Source: JANMZR01 sp031383555
GTDB lineage: Bacteria > Bacteroidota > Bacteroidia > Cytophagales > Spirosomataceae
Reading direction: 5' to 3'
Length of the DNA stretch: 17,184 bases
NCBI GenBank assembly: GCA_031383555.1
Contig: JANMZR010000373.1
Span: 1 to 17,184 of the forward strand
In this document: in pieces, positions 6,927 to 13,537 of the stretch
Layout: each line of letters begins with the position of its first letter
Position numbering within the stretch: the first letter of the stretch is position 1
Notes under the pieces: model-generated
Databases searched by the model: none
Told to the model about the DNA's origin: nothing
The model's input: the letters and a program-made list of their open reading frames with translations, nothing else
Made by a program: the position numbers and the translations under genes

Positions 6927-8306
6927 TTAAACAATTTCTAAATTTGTATTTTCTTTAATAGCCCCAAAGCCCCCTTTCACATTTACTACATTATCAATAC
7001 CTCTTGCTTTTAAAATTGAAGTTGCCATCATGGACCTATAGCCACCAGCGCAATGAATATAATTGGTGTTTTCAAGAGAAACATTTTCCATAAACTCACT
7101 AATATTAGCTAAAGGTACATTTTCTGCAATTTTCACATGCTCAATTTCAAACTCGGCTTCTTTGCGAACGTCTAAAATATGGTCATTAGTTCCTATCAAT
7201 TGACTTAAATCTTGAGCATCGATCGATTTAATGGTATCAATTTCTTTGCCGGCATTTTTCCATGATTCAAAGCCTCCTTCCAAATACCCTAGTGTATGGT
7301 CGTAGCCAACTCTTGCTAACCTTGTTATCACTTCTTTTTCTACCCCAATATAAGCTACTATTAATATTGGCAGCTTTATATCAGTAACCAAAGTACCCAC
7401 CCAAGGGGCAAAATCACCATTAATACCTATAAATATTGAGTTGGGAATAAAGCCATTTTCAAAATCATCATGATGGCGAGTGTCAATTACAAGTGCCAAT
7501 TCAGCATTAGCAACCTTTTCAAACTCATCTGGTGAAAGTGGAATAAGCCCTGTTTTCATTACCTTATCGATAGATTTTACGCCTTTTTTATTGAGCGCAA
7601 CGTTTTCTGGAAAATAAAATGGAGGTGGTAAAAGGCCTTCAGTTACTTCTTTGATAAATTGGCTTTCGGGGATATTTTGCAAGGCATAATTCACCTTTTT
7701 CTGGTTACCCAGTGTGTCAAATGTTTCCTTACTCATGTTTTTCCCACAAGCTGAACCCGCACCGTGTGCAGGATAAATAATGAGGCTATCTGGCAAAATC
7801 ATAATTTTATTGTGTAGCGAATGGTATAATTTAGAAGCCAAGTCATTTACAGTAATTTTGCCATTTTGGGCTAAATCGGGCCTGCCTACATCACCAATAA
7901 ATAATGTATCGCCTGAAAAAAGTGCATGCTCTTTTCCGTTTTCATCAAATAATAAATAGCAAGTACTTTCCAAAGTATGCCCGGGCGTATGTAACACCTT
8001 TATTTGTAATTTTCCTAATGTAAATACTTGACCATCAACAGCTTCAATTGCTTTAAAAGTTGGATTTGCCAATGGTCCAAATATGATGTCGGCACCCGTT
8101 TTTTCTGCTAAGTCGACATGGCCACTTACAAAATCGGCATGATAGTGAGTCTCGAAAATGTATTTTATTTTGGCATTATTTCGTACTGCTTTATCAATAT
8201 AAGTTTTTACCTCACGAAGCGGATCTATAATAGCGACTTCCCCTTCCGATTCTATATAATAAGCACCTTGGGCTAAACAACCTGTATATATTTGGACTAT
8301 TTTCAT
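6927..8306 (-). CDS. CstB-like persulfide dioxygenase fused to two rhodanese domains
   Basis: This 459-residue fusion has the architecture of staphylococcal CstB: a metallo-beta-lactamase-fold persulfide dioxygenase, a non-catalytic rhodanese domain, then a catalytic rhodanese domain. In the first domain (about 1-250) the metal-binding motif is THYHADFVSGH (His54, His56, Asp58, His63), followed by LHTPGH (His110), SGDT (Asp133), GDVGRPDLA and YPAHGAGSACG (His181, Cys187). The middle domain (about 255-358) has the rhodanese fold pattern, including GYLEGGFESW, but its active-site loop is AYIGVEKE with no Cys. The last domain (about 360-459) carries HCAGGYRS with Cys419. The expected reaction is iron-dependent oxidation of low-molecular-weight persulfide to sulfite, with thiosulfate formed by the rhodanese. 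It lies 37 bp after the single-domain rhodanese gene and 25 bp before thioredoxin. Confidence 0.93.
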   Translation of the reverse strand: MKIVQIYTGCLAQGAYYIESEGEVAIIDPLREVKTYIDKAVRNNAKIKYIFETHYHADFVSGHVDLAEKTGADIIFGPLANPTFKAIEAVDGQVFTLGKLQIKVLHTPGHTLESTCYLLFDENGKEHALFSGDTLFIGDVGRPDLAQNGKITVNDLASKLYHSLHNKIMILPDSLIIYPAHGAGSACGKNMSKETFDTLGNQKKVNYALQNIPESQFIKEVTEGLLPPPFYFPENVALNKKGVKSIDKVMKTGLIPLSPDEFEKVANAELALVIDTRHHDDFENGFIPNSIFIGINGDFAPWVGTLVTDIKLPILIVAYIGVEKEVITRLARVGYDHTLGYLEGGFESWKNAGKEIDTIKSIDAQDLSQLIGTNDHILDVRKEAEFEIEHVKIAENVPLANISEFMENVSLENTNYIHCAGGYRSMMATSILKARGIDNVVNVKGGFGAIKENTNLEIV

Positions 8307-8343
8307 ATTTGATTTTTTTTTAAATCAGTGTTATTTTGGCAAA

Positions 8344-8664
8344 TTAAATTTTACTTTTCAAACTAATCCACGACCCAGCATTGTAAATTTCTCCAAAACC
8401 ATTTGCCTTTAAAATAGCCTTTGCTGAAGCCGATCTAATTCCTGAGGCGCAAAAAACGATAACCGCTTTTTGTTTATCTATTTTTTTGAGGTTGGTAGCA
8501 ATATTTTGTAATGGAATATTTATCGAGCTAGTAATATTACCACTATTAAACTCGCCGGTAGACCGTACGTCTATCATTTGAGCCCCATTTTTTACCAATT
8601 CAGCATAATTTATTTTTGGGCCAAAGCCAAGTATTTGTTTGATAGTATTTATCATGTTTTTCAT
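8344..8664 (-). CDS. Single-domain rhodanese (sulfurtransferase)
   Basis: This 106-residue protein is one rhodanese domain with the motif QMIDVRSTGEF near residues 29-39 and the active-site loop FCASGIRS, Cys72 being the persulfide-carrying residue. It has no signal peptide and should move sulfane sulfur in the cytoplasm. The ATG at 8664 begins one base after the stop of the tauE gene, which indicates translational coupling; TTG at 8673 would overlap that gene, and a further ATG at 8655 is also possible. Its position between the exporter and the CstB-like enzyme resembles the CstA slot in staphylococcal cst operons, but the TusA-like domain of CstA is absent here. Confidence 0.93.
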   Translation of the reverse strand: MKNMINTIKQILGFGPKINYAELVKNGAQMIDVRSTGEFNSGNITSSINIPLQNIATNLKKIDKQKAVIVFCASGIRSASAKAILKANGFGEIYNAGSWISLKSKI

Positions 8665-8665
8665 T

Positions 8666-9457
8666 TTATACAAACTCTTTTATTAAAATAGTAAAACTCA
8701 CTATCAAAACAAACCACCCAAAAGCTGGTCGTAATTGCTCATTTTTTATTCTTTTTGATAAAATTGTACCAATAAAAACACCTATTAATGCGAGGCCAAT
8801 AAATTTCGCTAAAAATTCATAATTTATTTGAAAGTGTCCCAAATCACCTAAAAAGCCAATTAATGAATTGATAGCAATGATCATTAAAGAAGTGCCAACA
8901 GCTAGTTTCATTGGTAGTTTTATGAAATTAATTAAAACAGGAATGATCAAAAAACCGCCACCAACACCCACAAAACCTGTTAAAGTGCCAACAGCTAAGC
9001 CTTCTAAAAAAATAAACCCATAATTCATTTTCTTGATCACACTTTCAATATCGTTTATTTCTTTTCTGCCTTTAATCATTGATATTGAAGCTATTAGCAT
9101 GAGTAGCGCAAATACAATCATAATAAAATGATTTTTTTCCAAGTTGTAATTTCCTATTGTTATTATTGTTTCAGGAATAATCGGCATCAGATATTTTCTT
9201 GTTAAAAAAACCATCAAAAATGATGGAAATGAAAAGAAAAGTGCTGTTTTTGGACTCGAAAGCCCATTTTTTAAATAGGTAATTGATGCAATTGCTGAAA
9301 TAACCCCCACTATTAATAGTGAATAAGCTGTGGCTATTTGTGGCGGAAATAGAAAAATATAGACCAAAACTGGCACAGTCATAATTGAGCCGCCACCGCC
9401 CAAAACACTTAATAAAATGCCGATAATAACTGCTAAAAAGTAACCTAATATTTCCAT
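8666..9457 (-). CDS. TauE/SafE-family sulfite exporter (probable)
   Basis: This integral inner-membrane protein of 263 residues is almost wholly hydrophobic, with about eight predicted transmembrane segments. The internal duplication typical of TauE/SafE is visible: GILLSVLGGGGSIMTVPVLV near residues 13-32 and GTLTGFVGVGGGFLIIPVLI in the second half, each followed by a segment ending in AxxxSLxI. TauE/SafE proteins are putative exporters of sulfite or sulfonates. Here the neighbouring CstB-like enzyme produces sulfite, which makes sulfite removal the most likely role. The ATG at 9457 has a purine-rich leader. The downstream rhodanese starts one base after its stop. Family call is strong; the substrate is inferred. 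Confidence 0.92.
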   Translation of the reverse strand: MEILGYFLAVIIGILLSVLGGGGSIMTVPVLVYIFLFPPQIATAYSLLIVGVISAIASITYLKNGLSSPKTALFFSFPSFLMVFLTRKYLMPIIPETIITIGNYNLEKNHFIMIVFALLMLIASISMIKGRKEINDIESVIKKMNYGFIFLEGLAVGTLTGFVGVGGGFLIIPVLINFIKLPMKLAVGTSLMIIAINSLIGFLGDLGHFQINYEFLAKFIGLALIGVFIGTILSKRIKNEQLRPAFGWFVLIVSFTILIKEFV

Positions 9458-9575
9458 TAAGAACCTATTTTTTCTTTGATTTATCTTTTATTGAGGTAAT
9501 TCCCTCTTCTCCTTTTTTTACTCCCAATTGCCTTTTCTCTTTTTACCAATTGCTTATTTTGCCTTATTTCCTTTT
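9458..9575. other. 118-bp gap between arsR-like gene and tauE
   Basis: The transcribed strand is strongly purine-rich. CCAATTGC appears twice on the plus strand (9524-9531 and 9546-9553), 22 bp apart, each with palindromic core CAATTG. No TAnnTTTG match on the minus strand and no terminator hairpin was found, so read-through from the regulator into tauE is likely. Confidence 0.4.
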
Positions 9576-9881
9576 TTAAAAGTTACACTCACAGTTTTCA
9601 ATACAAGCTATAAGCGTTGAAACCTCTTTTAATTTTAAAGAATAATAGATATTTTGGCCATCTCTTTCTGCTGATAAAATACCCTTCAACTTCATGCTTA
9701 TCAAATGATGCGACAGTAGTGATTGCTCACAGTTCAATAAATTACTAATTTCTGTAACTGAAAGTTGAGGATAATTGCCTAATAAGTCGACTATTGCGAG
9801 TCGAGTTGGATGGCCTACAGATTTCAAAATAAAGGCCGCTTTCTCTAGTTTTTGAAAATTGATTTGGTATTGCTTTTCCAT
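9576..9881 (-). CDS. ArsR/SmtB-family repressor, probable persulfide or thiol sensor
   Basis: This 101-residue winged-helix repressor contains the ArsR core: VGHPTRLAIVDLL, LSVTEISNLLNCEQSLLSHHL as recognition helices, and a beta-hairpin GILSAERDGQNIYYSL. I chose ATG at 9881 (MEKQYQINF). An ATG at 9914 is in frame but lies inside the perfect 20-bp palindrome, which is better read as operator. Cys occurs in the DNA-recognition region (Cys51) and in a C-terminal cluster ACIENCECNF (Cys93, Cys97, Cys99). These could bind metal or form persulfide or polysulfide links; the classic CxC of arsenic-type ArsR is not present in the usual place. It heads a sulfur-oxidation operon, so sensing of reactive sulfur is the best inference, comparable in role to SqrR/BigR or CstR, though not demonstrably the same subgroup. 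Confidence 0.9.
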   Translation of the reverse strand: MEKQYQINFQKLEKAAFILKSVGHPTRLAIVDLLGNYPQLSVTEISNLLNCEQSLLSHHLISMKLKGILSAERDGQNIYYSLKLKEVSTLIACIENCECNF

Positions 9882-9896
9882 GAGATTGTAATTTAG

Positions 9897-9916
9897 ATAT
9901 GAACATATGTTCATAT
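9897..9916. promoter_or_regulatory. Perfect 20-bp palindromic operator of the sulfur operon
   Basis: ATATGAACATATGTTCATAT reads identically on both strands over 20 bp and ends 15 bp upstream of the repressor start at 9881. Its symmetry and AT-rich ends are typical of ArsR-family operators. On the minus strand a possible promoter overlaps it: TTG at 9930-9928, then 20 bp, then TATGTTCA at 9907-9900, which matches four of the six fixed positions of TAnnTTTG. Binding would then block the -7 element, consistent with autorepression. Confidence 0.75.
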
Positions 9917-9941
9917 GTAAAAAGTTCCAATTTTTAAAAAC

Positions 9942-9976
9942 AAAAAAGCAGTATGGCCTTCACCTTACTGCTTTTT
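9942..9976 (-). terminator. Intrinsic terminator of the Oar-like receptor gene
   Basis: AAAAAGCAGTA (9943-9953) pairs perfectly with TACTGCTTTTT (9966-9976), giving an 11-bp stem extended by GG/CC across one mismatch. On the minus strand the stem ends in a run of T (complement of 9947-9942), 30 bp after the receptor stop codon. It separates the receptor transcript from the downstream sulfur operon on the same strand. Confidence 0.85.
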
Positions 9977-10005
9977 CAAAACATTCTAATTTTTAGAAAT
10001 TTATT

Positions 10006-13000
10006 CTAGAAAATATACCTCAAACCAACTTGTGCTTGCCAGCGAGATACCAAACCATTGTCGTTAAAGAAAGTGGTTTTTTGAGCTATATCAAAGCTAT
10101 AAGTTGGCTTACCAGTATTGTCAACAGAAACGCCCAACGGCTGGGTAAGGTTAGTTACACCAACTATTTGACGTACGCCCCATTTGCTACTAATTAAATT
10201 TCCTGCGTTCAAAACGGTTAAAGAAGCCTGAATTTTATGCTTATTTGGCATTACAAAATCTTGTAAAACACTGATATCCAAGTTTTGGTAAGTAGGAACA
10301 GCAGAAGCATATTTTTCAGCATATTTACCTTGATTTTTACTCAAATATTTATCTTGAGCTATATAATTTTTTAATCCTGCACGTTGCGAAACAGCATCTC
10401 CATTGAAAGCCATTTGATCGATCTGTGCATTAGTAGGAATATAAAGCAGATCATTTAAACCCGAGCCATCATTATTTATATCTCCAGAATAAGTATATGA
10501 ATACCTGCCTCCTGATACAATTTGGTCAAAAGCTGAAATTGTAGTTGCCATTCTTCCAGATGCATAAACAAAACGCTTTGAAATAGTGCCTACAAATCTA
10601 TGGGTGTTTCCAAACGCAGATGGTGCCAAAAGAGGTGTATTGGTATGAGCCAAATTGGCAGGGTTACGATCAAAAGCATCTGACGATATTTCAGCCTGAA
10701 TAGAGGCTGCATCCATTGATTTCAGATAATTATAGCCTAAACTAATATCTAAGCCTGACTCCCAAGTTTTTCTTGCTTGTAAAGTCCAATTAAATGAATA
10801 ACCTAAATCTGTATTTGTGAAAACATAAGCGGTTGTTGGAGCACCAAATAATAAAGCTCTATCTGTTGATGAATTGTAAACAGGGCGAGTATCGGGTCCT
10901 GAAAGTTTTGCAGTTGGCAGCTTTAAACCATAGTTTCTTACCATCATTGCATTAATATCTTTAGTATAAATAAGGTCAGTAGTTAAAACCCAACCATTTT
11001 TCAAACGCTTATCATAACCCAAATTGGTACGCCAAACCTGAGGGAACTTGAAATCAGGATCGGTCACGCAATAGAAATAGAAGTTAGGATTAGCTACCTG
11101 GTTACCGACCCAAACCATTGGGAAGCGGCCAGTGAACACCCCTGTGCCACCTCTAATTTGCTCAGTGCGGTCGCCGTTTTTATCATAATTAAAACCAATT
11201 CTTGGTGAAATCAATGGCTTATCTGATGGTAAAACTTTACTGTCTAACAAGGTTTCTTTTCCGTCTGCGTTAAAATATTTCACTGTTGGGTCATAACAAC
11301 AATTTCTTGCGATGTTTTCTTCAATTTTTGTTTTAGTATCATAATAATTAGGTTTGTCAACTCTAATACCAGCTGTTAAAGTAAATTTCGGATTAATCTG
11401 AAATTCGTCTTGAGCATATATGGCCATTTGACCCATATTTGTTTCTGCTAAAGCCCATGTTTTTTTTGAATTATTATCAGTAAAAGTTTTCTTTGCTGCA
11501 TTCAAATCTGTCGTTACTGTTCCTTTTTTTACCTCAGCTAAAAATGCATCAACTGACTCAAAACCAGGCCCAAATACACCGTTATAAGCTCCTAAATTAA
11601 ATGAATTATCAAACTGAAATTTTTCTACAGAAGCGCCTAAAGTAACTGTATGTTTACCCAAATAAAGGTTCAAATTATCAGTTAATTGTAATACATTTTG
11701 ATCCAATCTATTATTAATTGAAAACGGCTCATGGCCGGCCACAATGTATCTAACACCATCTTTATTGATATTTATGGTTGGTACTGGTGCTGAGAAAGGG
11801 TCACGAGCATCATTAAATTGAGACACACCTACTTGTAGTTTGTTGGAGGCCTTATTTGAAAAATTTGATTTCAAATCAAACAAAAACGATTCTAATTTAT
11901 TGTTGATTTGGTACCCCGAATTATAAAATTGTAGTGTTAGGAAATCGGGTCCTCGGCGGCCAATTGCCGAAGGGTGAGCTGGTTTTTGCTTAAAAGCATC
12001 TAGTGCTGAGTAAGTAAATGAAAACTTGTGTGCATCACTAATGTTCCAGTCCAATTTTAAAATACCTTTTTTACTTTCAGTTTTATGGGTATAGTTTTCA
12101 TAGGCACCAGTTTCAATACCAATTTGTTTTAATGCAGTAGAAACTGATTCTAAATCGTTAGCTGTTACTCTTGAAATATTTGTTCCTGTTTCACCTGGAC
12201 GTGCAGCTAAAAAGCTTGAACCTAAGTCAGACCTTTTGTCGATTTCGAAGTTGGCAAAAAAGAACAATTTATTTTTCACCAAAGGGCCACCAATAGAAAA
12301 GCCATATTGGCTTTGATTTAAATCAGGCACAAAGATATCAGCACCGCCAACTTTCTTGCCAGTCATACTTTGATTACGAAATAGGCCAAAAGCAGTTCCA
12401 TGAAATTCGTTAGTACCTGATTTTGTTACCGCATTCACAGAAGCGCCAGTGAATCCTGATTGGGTTACATCATAAGGTGCAATAGCTACTTGTATTTGAT
12501 CGATTGCATCTAAAGAAACAGGCTGTGCATCCGACTGGCCACCTGGTGTTGCAGCATCCAAACCAAAAGGGTTATTAAAAATAGCGCCATCCAATGAAAA
12601 GTTGTTGAATTGGCCATTTCTACCACCAAATGAATTGTTATCACCAGCCATTGGGGTTAAACGGGTAAAGTCTGATGCCGAACGAGTAATAGTTGGCAAG
12701 CTACGCAGTTGCTCAGAAGAAATATTGTTGGCAGCACCTGTACGCTGATTGTTCATAGTTGGGTCAGCCTTTACAACTACTTCGTCTAAAGTTGAACTAG
12801 CATCCATTAAAACGAAATCTTGAACTACTTTTTGTCCCAAATCCAAACGGTTTATTTCTAGTGCTCCATTTTTGAAACCCACGAAAGTAACTTGAATAGA
12901 ATAAGGCCCACCAACTCTTACGTTATTGAGGCTATAACGTCCGTCGGCCCGGGTAGTCATTCCATATTTTGTGCCAGATGGCATATGAGTTGCCACTACA

Positions 13001-13149
13001 GTTGCGCCGGGTAAAGCAACTCCTTTATTGTCGGAAACTAAGCCTGAAATTGACGAGGTAGTTACCTGACCGAATGAATAAAAACTTAAATAAAATAAAA
13101 AAAAGAAAATGCCAGTAGATTTTCCAAAAAGTAGTAGTTTTTGTTGCAT
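10006..13149 (-). CDS. Oar-like TonB-dependent receptor with carboxypeptidase-regulatory domain
   Basis: This 1047-residue outer-membrane protein has a signal peptide (residues 1-27, ending FYSFGQ), then a carboxypeptidase-regulatory-like beta-sandwich (SSISGLVSDNKGVALPGATV to about residue 115) and a TonB-box-like segment STLDEVVVKAD. A plug-like region follows, with the Oar-type sequence SGFTGASVNAVTKSGTNEFHG, then a long barrel ending WQAQVGLRYIF. Members are often annotated Oar or cell-surface TonB-dependent receptors; their cargo is mostly unknown, and links to secretion or surface assembly exist for some. Adjacent Cys in IARNCCYDP and a further Cys in FYFYCVTDP are unusual for a barrel and could form an extracellular disulfide. 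It is monocistronic: a strong terminator follows it and a divergent receptor gene lies upstream. Confidence 0.9.
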   Translation of the reverse strand: MQQKLLLFGKSTGIFFFLFYLSFYSFGQVTTSSISGLVSDNKGVALPGATVVATHMPSGTKYGMTTRADGRYSLNNVRVGGPYSIQVTFVGFKNGALEINRLDLGQKVVQDFVLMDASSTLDEVVVKADPTMNNQRTGAANNISSEQLRSLPTITRSASDFTRLTPMAGDNNSFGGRNGQFNNFSLDGAIFNNPFGLDAATPGGQSDAQPVSLDAIDQIQVAIAPYDVTQSGFTGASVNAVTKSGTNEFHGTAFGLFRNQSMTGKKVGGADIFVPDLNQSQYGFSIGGPLVKNKLFFFANFEIDKRSDLGSSFLAARPGETGTNISRVTANDLESVSTALKQIGIETGAYENYTHKTESKKGILKLDWNISDAHKFSFTYSALDAFKQKPAHPSAIGRRGPDFLTLQFYNSGYQINNKLESFLFDLKSNFSNKASNKLQVGVSQFNDARDPFSAPVPTININKDGVRYIVAGHEPFSINNRLDQNVLQLTDNLNLYLGKHTVTLGASVEKFQFDNSFNLGAYNGVFGPGFESVDAFLAEVKKGTVTTDLNAAKKTFTDNNSKKTWALAETNMGQMAIYAQDEFQINPKFTLTAGIRVDKPNYYDTKTKIEENIARNCCYDPTVKYFNADGKETLLDSKVLPSDKPLISPRIGFNYDKNGDRTEQIRGGTGVFTGRFPMVWVGNQVANPNFYFYCVTDPDFKFPQVWRTNLGYDKRLKNGWVLTTDLIYTKDINAMMVRNYGLKLPTAKLSGPDTRPVYNSSTDRALLFGAPTTAYVFTNTDLGYSFNWTLQARKTWESGLDISLGYNYLKSMDAASIQAEISSDAFDRNPANLAHTNTPLLAPSAFGNTHRFVGTISKRFVYASGRMATTISAFDQIVSGGRYSYTYSGDINNDGSGLNDLLYIPTNAQIDQMAFNGDAVSQRAGLKNYIAQDKYLSKNQGKYAEKYASAVPTYQNLDISVLQDFVMPNKHKIQASLTVLNAGNLISSKWGVRQIVGVTNLTQPLGVSVDNTGKPTYSFDIAQKTTFFNDNGLVSRWQAQVGLRYIF

Positions 13150-13238
13150 GATTCGATTGAGTTTGTTGAGAAAATTTTTTTAGAAACAATATAAAGTTGA
13201 TAATTAGGTAGTTACTATCCTATATTAATATATTAACA

Positions 13239-13246
13239 CAAAAATA
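13239..13246 (-). promoter_or_regulatory. Candidate -7 element for the Oar-like receptor
   Basis: On the minus strand this reads TATTTTTG, matching TAnnTTTG exactly, about 90 bp upstream of the start codon. The nearest TTG upstream on that strand is 28 bp away, outside the usual range, so the -33 element is unconvincing. A perfect palindrome TATATTAATATA (13221-13232) lies at about the expected transcription start. Confidence 0.4.
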
Positions 13247-13432
13247 ATTTTTTTTTAATAATTAGTTTCTTTTCCAATGTTAAATTTTTGGTAAGTATAT
13301 ATAATCTTGGTAAAATGCAATTTTTAAAATAAGTAGAATCTTTTGAAAAATTTAATAATTTATTCATATTGTTAAGTTTAAAAGCAATAGAAGCTAGGTT
13401 TTAAAGCGATTTACAAATTAATCCAAAACTTG

Positions 13433-13482
13433 GTAACAATTTAGTAACATTAACGTAATGTAATGATAATTTTAGCGTAACA
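13433..13482 (+). promoter_or_regulatory. 11-bp-phased GTAACA direct-repeat array, Pho-box-like operator
   Basis: GTAACA occurs at 13433, 13444 and 13477; the in-phase positions between them hold GTAATG (13455) and ATAATT (13466). All five units are therefore spaced by exactly 11 bp and all keep TAA at their second to fourth base. Direct repeats at 11-bp period are the binding pattern of OmpR/PhoB-type response regulators such as PhoB and PhoP. The last full unit ends 20 bp before the -7 box at 13503, where a -33 element should be, which is the arrangement of an activator-dependent promoter. The regulator itself is not in the window. Confidence 0.6.
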
Positions 13483-13502
13483 TTCGGATAATAAGCTGGT
13501 AG

Positions 13503-13510
13503 TAATTTTG
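13503..13510 (+). promoter_or_regulatory. -7 element of the TonB receptor/lipoprotein operon
   Basis: TAATTTTG matches TAnnTTTG exactly. No TTG lies 17-23 bp upstream; that place is taken by the GTAACA array, which suggests activation is needed. Transcription would begin near 13517, giving a leader of about 20 nt to the ATG at 13538, and the in-frame TTG at 13508 would fall inside the promoter box. Confidence 0.6.
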
Positions 13511-13537
13511 TATATCAAAAATCAAAAAAACACCAAT

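Noticed and set aside
8310..8327. TGATTT/AAATCA inverted repeat before the CstB-like gene as a terminator or attenuator
   Set aside because: The stem is short and AT-only apart from one pair, and the gap is just 37 bp within an apparent operon; chance AT-rich sequence is more likely.
9745..9930. 61-residue minus-strand frame overlapping the ArsR-like gene
   Set aside because: It is out of frame with a well-supported ArsR-family gene and shows no domain.
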